Assembly: GCA_003586115.2 (NCBI GenBank)
Contig: QVOM02000092.1
Span: forward strand, 1-64,000
DNA: 64,000 nt
Source: Salvator merianae
Taxonomy: Eukaryota; Chordata; Lepidosauria; Squamata; Teiidae
Direction of reading: 5' to 3'
The notes under the pieces are model-generated. The model was not told the DNA's origin. It ran no database searches and was given only the letters and a program-made list of their open reading frames with translations. Positions within the stretch are counted from its first letter, which is position 1. The number at the start of each line of letters is the position of its first letter. Both the position numbers and the translations under genes were made by a program. Of the stretch, positions 45,046-57,184 are shown one piece after another.

Positions 45046-45252
45046 GGACCTTTTCACACTTTACATTAGTAAGAGTTGTGACACTCACTAGTGCAGTGCT
45101 TTCACACCACATGGAGGTCTTGGCAATTGGGAGCAAGCTACAACTGCTCCCAGTTGCTACCTGCTCCCACTACACTGCATTTGCACCGTCTTCCAGGTGT
45201 GAATGCGGTCCCACTGCACTGCCGTTCTAAGGTGGAAAGTACCAAAAGCCCC
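45046..45252. mobile_element. GGxCC-ended MITE
   Basis: Left end GGACCTTTTCACACTTTAC. The right end contains TTCTAAGGTGGAAAGTACC and AAAAGCCC, matching the right arm of the 142-bp element at 50374. The middle holds the inverted phrases TTGGGAGCAAGC / GCTACCTGCTCCC. Target duplication uncertain. Confidence 0.6.
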
Positions 45253-47857
45253 CCTATATCTCAGGCCACCTGCAACTCAAAAGCCCCCCTGTATCTCAGC
45301 CAGAGGGACCTTTAGCTGTCTGGTTAAATGACCTCACACCCTGACCAAGACATGAATTCTCCTTCTTCAGTAGAGTCTGAAAAGAAGACCTACCTCAGAT
45401 GGATATCGTTTTCCATTATATTACCTTTCTCTTCTTTTTCTGCCTTTCTTCCTTCCCTGATGTTCTCTATCTTTGACAGAGGAAAAGGACAAGCTGAAAC
45501 TAACTGATCAGATAATGCACTTGAATCCAGTCTGCATAGCTACATCACAGGACTAGGCTCTTCTAACTGTTGAAGAGACTCACTGTCCTGGACCAATGGA
45601 GATGCCTGGAAATGAGGAAAAGATTGTCCTGACTCTTTTTTGCAATGCCAATAAGTTCACCTCTGTTGAGTGTCCCTTCAGAAGCTGTACAAGGAACTTC
45701 TAGTGTTTCTTTCACTCTAAGGCAGCGTTCCAACACGGCATTTAATCAATTTACAGGTTGTCTTCAGTTCCCTCTGGCTCAACATGATCTTACCTTTCTG
45801 TAGTTTTTCAGGACTAAATTGGTGAAATCCGGACTACTTTGCATTTGGATTTAATGAGCTCTCAAGCCGTTCCAGATCACTAGCCTGCTTTGCATTGCGA
45901 TGTGGTAATGTGGAAGGAGACTATTTGGGAGGGACTGTACGTTTTTGGGGGCTTCCCATTTCCTGCCATCCAATGACAGATTTTGTGGGTGGGCAGGAAT
46001 CACAATAGTACCTTCCACCTCCATTATCCCCCCTTCCCCTGCTGCCAAGAGAAAAGAAAACCGTCCTCCATTTTACTTTGCCAATCTGCAGTCCTTTCTC
46101 CTCCTTTCTCCCCCATTCAGCACTGCCAGGAAGAAATTAAAGGCTTCCTCCACTTCTGTCTGCTGATTAAACCAAAAAACAGAGCTCTGCTAGGTTTACG
46201 GAATTTTAATTCAAAATACCGCTCCTGTTTGGGTCTGCAGTTCTCTTGCCCCAACAAAGAACCCACTCAGTATTAGTTTTGCCATCAGCAGCACACAGCT
46301 ACACAGTGGGACACAAGTCTCTGTGGATGTCTTGTGGGGAGGTGAGGCAGAGTCCATTTCCTGGCCATTAACTACACTATCATGATAACAGAGCTGCCCC
46401 CACATTTACCCCCACACACACACATTTCCCCCTCTTCACAGACCTCTCCCTGCTTTTTCACTACTTTTAAATTGTGCAATTGTGCAAAAGTGCAATTGCA
46501 ATAGAGCAGAAATAGCCATCTTCCCTTTAAAAAGTTTTATTGTGCAGTACGTGTGATTTTAAAGTTCTTCTTGTGTAGATAGAGGCTGGAGGGGAAGAAG
46601 GAGCAAATGGTGAATGACTAGTAATGCTGTCAAGTGAATCGATATTCTGAGGCAGCAGCAGGGACATACGGAAGGCAGAGTTTGACTTGCCTGCCCCTGT
46701 GAAGTTAAGATTTGAATGTTGGGACTGCAGCCAATCACTGACTGCACAGGGAGGGGAATCTGGCAAGGGGTGGAGGCAGAACAGATACGGTTTCCCCATC
46801 CCAAGTATGGGAAACATCAGTGTAAGCACAAGCAGGTCCAAATTGAGGTCATGTTAAAATGCAGATGTGGGAACAATCAGAAGATGAATTCTATCCTCAT
46901 ATTCTTCCAATACGGATTAAATTTACGATGTTGGACTGCACCCTAAGTGCAGAAAAAGAATGGCTACGTCAACAGGATCACACCTTCAGCAGTGGTTTGG
47001 ACTAGTGTCCAACTTATTCAAACAGGCAGTTGGGTGGATCAATCACCTGATTCTGGTCACCTAAACCAGAATTCCCAAACTGCTGGTTCAGATGTGTGAT
47101 CTGGTGATCAGGTGTGTCATCAAATTTCTGTGGATAGATTGAGGGGAAAATATGGGCAGCCATCGGGTCTTCTTGCTCTGGCAAGGAATCAGAGTGAAAT
47201 TCAGAGACTTACACACTTATATGGGATGCCATGAGTATCCTAACTCTTGTCTCAAAGGGGCTTTATAACCCTAAACTGGTTTACTAAGTAAGGCAATCCT
47301 GCAAGCAGGAGTTGCAATATCATTCCATTCTTTACATAATATAATAAAGATTACAATAGATCTAATTTGGCTTTTGCCAGCTTATACAGGGACCATTTCC
47401 TTCTTGATTGGATTTGATTGTACGTGAGTTACATCTCCATTGGCTCACCTCTTGTTTACTCACTAGGCAACGCTAGTATTACAAATATGAGCACATCAGA
47501 TTCATAAGGCAAAGAAAGACAAATGCTGCAATCACTCATACCTCCATTAAGACGTATCATTGTGATGTACTGGCTTTTGTTCCTTGAACAGATTGGCCAC
47601 CCACACTTTCTAGCATCATTATGGTAATAGCTCCCTCCCTCATTCCCCAAACTTTGATTTCCAGCTCATTTTATTGAACTAGTTTTTGAAGCCAGATAAC
47701 TAGGTACCTGAGGATTTTTTTCCTACTCCTTCCTCACACTGTCACAACCATGCACCACTCTCTAAAGGCCTCCTTAGAGATTTTAAATATAGCTCTACAG
47801 AAAGGATGTTTTGCTGAGTCCCCAGTAAGGATGTAGGGCTGGGCAATATTCAATTGT
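45253..47857. other. Unannotated stretch
   Basis: A 21-bp phrase (AAAAGCCCCCCTxTATCTCAG) occurs twice at 45244-45264 and 45278-45298, a local duplication that overlaps the MITE edge. No gene, RNA or classified repeat was recognised in the rest. Confidence 0.5.
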
Positions 47858-48200
47858 GGGCCTTCCTGCACGGCATGGGCTATCCAATGCTATACTGGCC
47901 TGAAACACAGAACACAGCCCACAATGGACTGGGCTGATACTGGCTCACACCAAGGACCATGAAAGTTCCCAGCCCCTAAAGTTGCCAGCCAGGTTGTTTC
48001 GGCTAGGTGCCCAGAAGCAGCACACTTCTGGTACTGCTTCCAGGTGCATGCCAAAATGGCACCGTGCATCTTAGTTAGTATATATTTGACCACAACCCAT
48101 GTGCCATCAGCACACATCCAGTATACCAGCTGGAACACTGTGTGAACCGCATGCAAGCAGTCCATGCTTGGAGCAGGCTGCAGTACCACTTCTGTACTGT
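47858..48200. mobile_element. Foldback element related to 19821-20354
   Basis: Begins GGGCCTTCCTGCACGGCATG. The interior holds ATGAAAGTTCCCAGCCCC and TGCCAGCCAGGTTGTTTCGG, matching the interior of 19821-20354, and the inverted phrases GTGCCCAGAAGC / GCTTCCAGGTGC. The right end is not resolved. Confidence 0.58.
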
Positions 48201-49305
48201 AGCTCACTCAAGGATTTCTGGAAGCTTTACATTTCACTTTGTATGCATTTGGATATGGATGTGTATTCACCAACATTCATACAATTATAGAAAACTAGGA
48301 AAGACAAGATCCAACTTTATGGTTGAACTGGAACAGAACATGAAAGAAAAAAAAAAAGCTGTAAGAAAGATTTTTCCCCCCTCTAAATCATTCCCTGTGC
48401 TTAATCTCTGATCCCTGTCTGAGTATATTGAGAGACCATGGCCTTCACAGGAGAACAATCTTTGTCAACTTGGTGCCCAGCAGCAATTTTGGAGGCATTG
48501 CCAGCTCTGGTTGCTTATAAAAGAAGATTTTACTGGGATTGAGGAGGAAACAATTTGACAAGATACACCATATCTCCATTTTTAAATGCTTTCTAATAAA
48601 AATAATGATTGATGATTGAATGTAAGCCCATCAATTTATATGCTGTTCTATACTTATCCTTCATCAATATAGATAGTAGAGGGGAAAACACACACATAAA
48701 AAAAAAAAATCATGAAGATTTATAATAAAATGCACCATCTAACAAATAAAGCAGCTAAAAATAAATGGAGCAGATTAAATACCAATCAACCTACAACTCT
48801 CCAAATGCTTGGATGAACGTGCTTCAGTGGCAGTTTTATCTGAATCGGGCATACTTTTATTTTCAAACTTAACATTGGAAAAGCAAAGGTATGCATTTTC
48901 TTTGCACCAGGATACAACAGCGACACAGAGCTTGTGTGCATCACTAGTTCACTGAGTAGATTTCAGTGATGATCTCAGTCCAATGCTATCTGTCTTCAGT
49001 GACACTCAACAGCGGGACCATGTCATTCCATTTACAAGAATAATGTTGGCAAAGGATTCGTATCTTAGATTGCATTCACAAGCAGGAACAACAAAAGAAA
49101 GAAAAGCACCCCTGATATGAAGGAAGGTGGATCTGAGCAAATGCTCTCTCTCTTCCACCCACTTCATTTGTTCTCAAAACATCTGTTCACTCCTCCTACA
49201 TTTCTCATTCAAACGCAACACACTCAAGGAGAGAAGGGGCAGAAAAGCTTGAAGCAGCAAGAAAGCAAGATCTATCCTGAGAGAGCAAGGGTGGCAGCGA
49301 TATAA
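48201..49305. other. Unannotated stretch
   Basis: A TTAGATTGCATTCACAAGCA phrase at 49066-49085 resembles the terminal repeat of 57013-58204, without a partner. No gene recognised. Confidence 0.5.
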
Positions 49306-50373
49306 CCTCTTCTGTGATAAATTTGCAGGACACTTTGAGGGCAAAGTTGCTTGGATTCATGGAAATTGGATATCACAGTTGAGAATAGTCCAGAGGAAGT
49401 ATCCAGAGTTATTCTGAATCAGTTTCAATTATGGTGGTCTGAGAATGTGGACAAACTGCTAGCTGGGGTTCAGTCAACCATATGCCTCCTGAATCCTTGT
49501 CATTCTTGGTTGATAAAAGCCGGTTGGTGTGGTATGTCTGGGTGGATCCAGTAGTGGTGAATGCACAGAGATGGGGTGCCTGTTGGATCTTGAATAGATG
49601 GTGGTGTACCCCCTCCCAAGAAATCCTTTCTGGATCTAGAAGATTTAAACAACTATTACCTGGTGGCTAACATTCTGTTTTGGGGCAAGATGCCTGCTCA
49701 CTTTCAATTATGCTTGTAAGAAGCTAATCATCTAGACCCATTTCAAATTGGCTTCAGATCTGATCACAGCATGGAAGTCTACTTATTGATGACTTTCTCT
49801 GGGAGAAAGACAGGAGGAATGCAACCCAATTGGTTCTCCTGGATCTCTCAGCACTTTTGATATCATTGACTATGACATCCTTCTGGAGAGGCTATGGAAT
49901 TTGCCAATTGAAGCTACTATGTTGTGATGATCCTACTGCTATCTCCAGGGGCAATGTCAGAGAGTGGTGTGGGATATTCTTTCTCAAAGCCCTTGTCTCC
50001 TGTTTTTTAATATCTATATGAAGCTACTGGGAGAGGTCACTAGGAGATTTGCAGTGAGCTGACATCGATATGCAGATGACACCCAGCTCTATCTCTCCAT
50101 GCCATCTGGAACAGGAGAAGTGGTTTAAGTGTTTGACAGGTGCCTGAAAACACAGAGGTCCTCTGTGTGTCACAGAGTCTTGGGCCCATGAAGTAGGCAG
50201 GTACCCTATTCTCAATGGGGTTGTATTCCCTAGAAGGGAGAGGTCCAAATTTGGGAGTGCTCTTGAACCCTGCTTGAAACTCAGGTGAAGGCAGTGGTTG
50301 AGATCATCTACTTTCAGCTACATCTGGCTCACTAGCTAAGGCCCCTTCTGGACAGAGGTGATCTGGCCACAAT

Positions 50374-50515
50374 GGGCCTTTTTGCACTTTCTACCTTAGA
50401 ATGGGATAATTATAGCCCAGCTGCTCCTGGTACAGCTGTGGAGTGCTACACAGCTGCACCAGGAGCAGCTGGGTTATAATTATCCCATTCTAAGGTGGAA
50501 AGTGCAAAAAGGCCC
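50374..50515. mobile_element. 142-bp palindromic MITE, group A, in L2; TSD AAT
   Basis: GGGCCTTTTTGCACTTTCTA against the complement of the right end, continuing through CCTTAGAATGGGATAATTAT and CAGCTGCTCCTGGTACAGCT to a tiny loop, so the whole element is one near-perfect hairpin. Flanked by AAT at 50371-50373 and 50516-50518. Deleting it restores L2 text (GGCCACAATAATCC), which confirms the 3-bp duplication. A copy of identical length is at 56163-56304. Confidence 0.92.
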
Positions 50516-50643
50516 AATAATCCTTGCTCTGGTAACTTCCAGATTGGATTACTGACAGGTGTTCTACAAAGGGCTGCTTTTGAAGATGGCATAGAAGCTG
50601 CAATTGGTATGGAATGCAGCAGCTAGACTGCTGACTAGGGACT

Positions 50644-51030
50644 TGTTCGCAATTTGCACTAGTGAGCGTCAGGGGTGCTTGCTAGCAAAGTGCTTCCACA
50701 CTTCATAGAGGCCCTCATGACGGGGAACAGCATATCACTGCTCCCGATCATGAATAGTTGTAGAGCATAAACTATTGCTCTACAGCTTTACCGGGAGCTG
50801 ATGTCAGCTCCCAGTAACATGAATTCACACTTGGAATGTATGACCGTGCTGTGTGTAGTGGCTACACCTGTACAATCACTTGATTGTGCCTGTGCCCACC
50901 TGTGCACTGCACAGTGCTGCCAGTTATCATGGCAGCAGCTGGGTGCTTCGCAACACAAATGCTGGTATCCTGCTGCTGGTCGCTGACTAACAATTCAAAA
51001 TGGAAAGTGTGAAAAGGCCTGGAACAGCTG
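50644..51030. mobile_element. GGGxC-ended foldback element in L2
   Basis: Left GGGACTTGTTCGCAATTTGC. The right end on the other strand reads GGCCTTTTCACACTTTCC. Inner inverted phrases include TTGTAGAGCATAAACTATTG / CTCTACAGCTTTACC and GGGAGCTGATGTCAGCTCCC. L2 sequence lies on both sides (GACTGCTGACTA and GGAACAGCTGGCAGG), so it is a second insertion into the same LINE. The target duplication cannot be read with confidence. Confidence 0.7.
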
Positions 51031-51495
51031 GCAGGATGCACATCACACTGGTCTTTTAAGAGCTGCAAACCCAATTCATGCTGCTAACGTTAACCTGTAA
51101 AGCCTTAAATGCAAATATCTAAAGGAATACCTTCTCCCATCTTGCCCTGCCGATCCTTAAGATCTATAGGTGAAGCCCTCCTGGTTGTACCACCACCTTC
51201 AGCAGTTGAAGGGATGGGAAGCTGGGATAGGACTTTCATGGTAGTAGTCCCCAGACTATGGAATAGGTTCCTTCCTGAGATGTGCCAGGCATCTTCACTA
51301 TATACATTTAGAAGATTAGTGAAGATGAACCTACTTATCCTGGTCCTTGGCTGACGTTGCAGCTTCCTCTTCTTACTTTCAGACACTGCTATTATTTTTC
51401 ATGAATTCATTCTAAATTCTGTTTTTATTGCTGTAACCCAATGTGAGAACTTCAGGTATAGGGTGGGATAAAAATGCAAACAGATAAAGAAATAG

Positions 51496-51770
51496 GCTAA
51501 GCATAAATATCGTTCTTGCTTTTGGTTTTCTTGCAATTTCTCTCCCTCTGTTCTTCACTGTGTTGTGTTTGAATGAAAAGGAAGGAGATAGCAGCAGCAA
51601 TGGGCAAAGGGCAGACAACTTCCTTTGCCTCCATGGGATGCCCACACTAGCTACAGACAATAGAGGCCACCATTCACACACAAACACCAAGGTGGCTTAA
51701 CTGAAAAGAAATGGACTATGTTTACGTAAAATCTACTCTGCAGAAAGTCTGAACAATGGCAGGAGTATAA
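51496..51770. other. Short unannotated gap
   Basis: Nothing recognised between the L2 3' end and the CR1 fragment. Confidence 0.55.
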
Positions 51771-52008
51771 TGAGAACATAAGAGGAATATAGGAGGAGCT
51801 CAGCTGGATTGGGCCATGGCCCATCTAACCCAGCATCCTGTCTCACACAATGGCCCAGCAATTACTTCTGGGCATTCTCAAGTGGAATAAAAGGCAAAAC
51901 CTTCACCTGCTCTTGACTCCCTGCAAATGGACTTAGGAGACATCCTTCTTGTCTCTCCCACCTGGAGGTAGTACTTAGGCATCCATTCTGGTAGCCACTG
52001 ATACAGTG
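51771..52008 (-). mobile_element. CR1-like LINE 3' end fragment
   Basis: Same 3' untranslated region as 39641-39942 (GGAGCTCAGCTGGATTGGGCC, CCCATCTAACCCAGCATCCT, CACCTGCTCTTGACTCCCTG), in the same orientation and 5'-truncated. Confidence 0.86.
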
Positions 52009-54661
52009 CATGGGATCTGCACTGAATATCAGATTTTGCTGTGATCTTCATGAACAGAAGCCACTTCAAATTTGCAGTAAATCTTAATGTGAACACCATC
52101 TAAAGAACTTTCTAGCAGCTTCTTCTGCTGTACATGAATGTTTTCTATGACACTGTCCCTGGAGCAAAGGGAAAATGTTTTAAGCACAAGCTTCTAGGGA
52201 TAATTGATTGAAAGAAAACAATAGAAAATATGAGAAATCTATCCTAACATACAATGCAATGCACTAGAGAAAGCAGTGGTATTCATTTACAAGGAGCAAA
52301 ATGTTTAATTTCACTTGGATACACATGGCAGAAAAAAATGAATAAATTCAGTTTAATACTGTAAGATAGTACTTAAGAAATCTGAATGCTTATAGTCACT
52401 GCATGTGATTCAGTCCGAGCAAAGCACTTTGCTTTTTCCACAGTACCAGTTTTATAAATCCCATTGCTGCTTTCCAAGGAAATCCTTCTCCTTAGGACCA
52501 GGTAAGTCATTTTCCTATGGCTTTGTGCATCATTTCACATGAAGTGCTGTGGATGTCTGCAGATGGTGAGAGGAAAATGTGGGTCCTTATTTGGATCCTG
52601 CAACTGCCTCTCGCCACCCTGCCAGGCAGCAGGGTAACATCGTGGGGCAAGCACAGCCGCTTACGTGTCTGGGCTGGACTGTCTGGTGATGCTTTCAGAT
52701 AACAATAATCACAGTTTTTAACTGCAAACTACTTAAAATATACATCCCTAAGCAATCCTACATGCAGTTATTTTAAATTTTACCAAGTAAAGTTAGAGAA
52801 TCATATCTGAGTGATCCCTTTTTTATGTTGGGGAAACCAATTAATATAGAAGGGAATTCTTCTTTAAAGGTGAAGGTAAAGATTAAAAAAAAATGATAAA
52901 ATTATGGTAGCTAAACATGCGTAGGTAGTATAAGCAGATCTATGAGAGGAGAACCAAGCATATCCCTAAGGGGTCATTTGTGCATCCATTTGACTTTAAA
53001 AAATAAAATAAAATAAACATTTGATTGGTCTTAAAAGTGTGCAGAATTAATGCACAACAGAAACACCACCAGAATTTAAACTGTAGTGCTTAAAAAAATG
53101 GGAAAAAAGAAAATCCAGCAGCTTCATTATTATGGCAATCAAGCTGTCATTTTCCTGCATCATATATCATCACCAGTAGAACTAATTTCAGACTCTCAAT
53201 GTGTTTCCTACTCTCAGGAGATAGTTGTTGCTGTGGGTGATGAATGAAACAGAATGAAGAAACCCAGAGTGATTGTACTTATGAATCTGAAGAGTTAAAT
53301 GTGACAGAGAGAGGGGGGAAAACAGATTCTTGTTAGGATGCAGACTTGTTAGATGCCAAACATCTATGAAGGAGACTCTGGCAGTGACTTATATGTGAGG
53401 ATATTTAAAGTACAGTGAGTGTCATTAATTGTTTATCACCTGTGCATAGCTTAAAACCTAAAGTATTTTTTCCAATCCTAAACTATTGGAAAACAGTGGG
53501 AAAACATGCATTTGTATTTCATGATTCTCCAAATAAGTGTGTTAGGATAGGACCACAACTGAAGTGATATTGGTAATAGTATACAAGTTGTCTATTGAGC
53601 CCCTTCAAATATTCACCCCCAATACCGGATGGAGAGCTAGGAGTACCTATTATGTGATTTTCTCATTGCTTCCAGACCCTTTCTGCACACATTCTCCCTT
53701 CCACACACTGGTGCAGGATAAGGGAAGCCTCTTCCACTCCTAGTACACTTTGTCTGCACAAGACACAGCATTGGCTGGGCTAGGGTAACCAAAATGGTAT
53801 TTTGGTTCAGTTTACCAGCAGATCTCAATATCAAGGCCTAGCAGTGTACTACAGGTGGTATACTGGACCAAGGAGGAGTGCAGATGCCATGCCTATGTGG
53901 TATAATATACCCCCCCCCCCCGGAGTTCTGAAGGCCAGGAACTGTGGTTTTTGGCATTCGGAGCATTCAGACCACCACACACACACACACACACACACAG
54001 GCTCTGAAGCTGGTGTGAGCTTGTCCCATGCCAGAAACAATCCATCCCAGCTTGGGACAGATTCCATAGCCATATAGAATTATAGCACCAAATTGAAAGA
54101 CATGCAGGAATTCAAGAAAGGAGCAATGATAAGAGCCACACAGCCCAAGAAAGCCTGGAGCATGGTAATCACACAATATGCACACCAGGAGTCTGATGAC
54201 GTGTGGTACTCTACATGTAAGCAGCACTCAGTCAATTCCACAAAGCAGAATTCATTCTCAGGCATCATCCTCCTGTAGAATGGCAAAAGCCACTCAACAA
54301 AAGTCAGTGTGGGAGTGATTTGCCCCAGTGGATACTATGCAGCCACTGGAGTGTTCTACATGTTTAGGCCCATGGCTCAAAGTGCTGAAAATGACCCCTT
54401 TCTAGAACTTCACATCATGGGGAGGATGGAAACTTTGACCCTGTGGAAATTTAATTCCCTGACCTTGAAGCTTGGGTTATGGGCACATGGCTTATGAGAA
54501 TGACCCTCCACCCCACTCCTGGGCCAAAGTAAGAGCTCCAGTGCAGGATAAGTCACCTCTGTGTGTTTCACTCTGCATGTGCAGATCCTGACACAGTTTG
54601 AATTTGCATTTATAAATGGTTTGTTTGTTTGCTTCCTCCCAATCCTACTTGGAAGATTTTT
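52009..54661. other. Unannotated stretch with homopolymer and (CA)n tracts
   Basis: C12 at 53910-53921 and (CA)12 at 53975-53999. A TIR-like GACCCTTTCTGCACACATT near 53676 has no visible partner. No gene recognised. Confidence 0.5.
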
Positions 54662-54996
54662 TTTACATCTGTAGAGCATCTGTGGTCTAGGCCTTGCATT
54701 GTACCTGGATACCAGGAAATACAGAAAGACCCAAAGAGTGAACAATTCAAAATGATGTTTGTGTTTCATGGTTCTTCTCAGCGGCAAGGGAAGTGCAAGA
54801 TCAGTAGAACAGAAGTTTGTTACCTAATGGCAACAGCAATGAAGCCTGCCTTTTATCAAATCATCTTTTAGGTGCATATTCTGAAGTTGTCAATGGCTGT
54901 GCTATGTAGAGATAAGTGTGCTGCAGTTCCTCTTCCCAGTTACAGGCTTTCAGTCTGAGGAAGCTCGGAAAGTATGTGCTTAAAGATAATATACAC
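54662..54996 (+). repeat. Unclassified 0.35-kb repeat, copy 1
   Basis: Matches 60970-61334 in the same orientation over its length. Shared phrases include TTTTATCAAATCATCTTTTA, ATTCTGAAGTTGTCAATGG, TAGAGATAAGTGTGCTGC and GCTTTCAGTCTGAGGAAGCT. By eye about four bases in five agree, with small indels. No terminal repeats, ORF or poly-A tail mark the type. Confidence 0.85.
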
Positions 54997-56162
54997 ATAA
55001 TATAATTTTTATCTCTCACTTAACAGAGACTTTGAGGCACAAGACACAGGTTGCCTTATGTCTTAGCTGTCAAAGGGTAAAGACAAGAACACGGTTAAAC
55101 AAGTGCTGGGCTGACTTCAGGGATTTCCATCAAATTCAGAGTAAGCATTAGTGAAATTCTGCAGATAGCAAGAAATTCATCCAGCTAAGCAGAATAGTCT
55201 CTCCGTCCTGACATGTAGGCCTATGCAACTGACAGGTCAACTACAAAAGTGATACATGTAGTTAACAGATGGCACAGCAAATCAGAAGCAAAATTTACTG
55301 TACTTTAGGGATGGAATGTAGAAAATGTAATTGTGACAAATGAATCATGTGGCATACTGATAAGATGTTTAAATGCTCTATAAATATGTAGATGGGCAAT
55401 GGCATTTTTGAAATGCTCCTCTGAAAATCACATACTGCACAAGGGCTTTCAGCTCATTACTTCCTAGGAATCCATTGGTCAGTTTACACAAGAAAACAAA
55501 TATAAAGCTTTACAGTGGAGATTGACTCCCAATAACTCCTACAAGTCCAGGAAGAGATTCAAATGTTCACAAATGATATTTTCAAAGTCATGGGAAGTAG
55601 GGTGGGCAGGGGTTACACAACATTATCTTGAAGCTCCTAGAGTGTGCAGGGGGGAAGGAATCCTAACATCAAATCATGAAGTTCCCACTCTGATGTAGAC
55701 TTGTTCCTTAATTCAGGAGTCAAACTGAAGGACTGTGTGACCACAGAGGGCCAAAAACTGGTCCTACCACCCAACAACTATAGGGAAAGCTGTGCAAATA
55801 CCTTGAGAGGATGGCATCCACACACAGGTTAAATGTTTTAGCACCAAGCAACAGTCACTGCCAACAGAGAAAGTTTAAACAAAGAGAAACATTAATTGGT
55901 GCATGCCACTAACAGTAGAACTGGTACTATATAATTTCAGGTAGTAACCGTAGTTGCTGGGGCAGCAGTATAGTAGCTTACATGGCAATCGTAAGTGCTT
56001 TTGATAATTCTGGACTGGGCTTTGGTCTGTTATGGATCTATTCTCCACATTTCCAGCTAAGATTTGGAAGATAATATTCATGGGAACTAAAGAACCTGTG
56101 TTCCTAGATGGTAGATTAATATTAATTTTCTGTGTATTATGATAGTTTAAATAGTATTCTAA
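54997..56162. other. Unannotated stretch
   Basis: No gene, RNA or classified repeat recognised. Confidence 0.55.
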
Positions 56163-56304
56163 GGGCCTTTCTGCATTTTCTACCTTAGAATGGGATTATT
56201 ATAGTCCAGCTGCTCCTGGTACAGCTGTGAAGCACTCCACAGCTATACCAGGAGCAGCTGGACTATAATTATCCCATTCTAAGGTAGAAAATGCAGAAAG
56301 GCCC
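56163..56304. mobile_element. 142-bp palindromic MITE, group A
   Basis: GGGCCTTTCTGCATTTTCTA pairs with its complement at the right end. The arms pass through CTTAGAATGGGATTATTATA and CAGCTGCTCCTGGTACAGCT. Same length and body as 50374-50515. The flanks TAA/TAT are one mismatch from a duplication. Confidence 0.9.
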
Positions 56305-57009
56305 TATGTTCTCATTTAAAGGATGAAGTGACTTATGGCTGAGAGTTTCCAATCCTATGTCCCTTTATCCAAAAATAATTCTTAGTATAATCTACTTCTG
56401 AGTAGACCTGTAAAAGGAATAAATTGTTTTAGATGAAATTACTGGTTTCCAGTTATCCCAGCAGGATCTAAGACTAATAGGCTGGTTTTATGAACTGCTC
56501 TAGGCAGAATGTAATTGGCTAAAATGTGATCTTAGGAATAGGGGCAAAGGAAGTAGCTTTAAGGCAGAGATACTACAAATGTGACATTTTTTATGAAAAA
56601 AACAGAAAAATAAAAAGACTTTATTCTGAGGTTTCAACAGCCATCAATAGAAAGCAATTTGCTTTGACTCAATGCAGCAATACAGGCAGGCAAAAGAACA
56701 GTGTTCACTAGTTAATTTGTCAGTCAGGATTACAGCAAGACAAAATTGAAGCAAATAGTCTAGTGGTATTAATTGGATTATGCAGGTAAATACACTTCAT
56801 ATATTCTGGTTAGCTCAAAACTGACAGGAAACTGGCAATAGTGTAACCAAGAAGCAAGTTTTCATTTTAAACTGAGAAAAGAGATTCTCTCTGTGCATGT
56901 CTTAGCAAGGGCTCTGTAGGCAGCTTCTTAAGGCAAACAAAACATGATGTAGACTATAATGAGATTTCTTTCTAGAGTGACTTGTGTTTCAGAGTCTAAC
57001 AGAGGTATC
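56305..57009. other. Unannotated AT-rich stretch
   Basis: Nothing recognised. Confidence 0.55.
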
Positions 57010-57184
57010 TAAGGCTGCATTCACACCTATGTTTAAATCCACCTTCAGTCCACCTTTAGAATGAGGGAGTCTGCAAACAGACTCATCATCATCTTTCCAC
57101 ATTACCTAACCCAAAGATGGATTTTCTGAGAAACAATGGCCTGAAAGATTGTTTTCTGAAACACTGTTTTCAGAAAGAAACAAT

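Larger units (their letters stand above)
49306..51495 (+). mobile_element. L2-like LINE, long decayed copy with two MITEs inside
   Basis: The longest L2 copy here. It starts in the linker region ('LLNPCHSWLIK', near 49485-49520), then 'VLLDLSALLISLTM' (49832-49875) for LLDLSAAFDTVDH, then 'LFFNIYMKLLGEV' (near 50000-50037), then 'RYADDTQLYLS' (near 50068-50098) with both catalytic Asp codons intact. It continues with 'RLDYxQVFYKGLLL'-like wording (50548-50590), 'LNAANLYCKALNANI' (51080-51120), and a 3' end AGGGTGGGATAAAAATGCAA near 51465. Frameshifts and stops break it. It was interrupted by MITEs at 50374-50515 and 50644-51030, which are therefore younger than this insertion. Confidence 0.85.
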
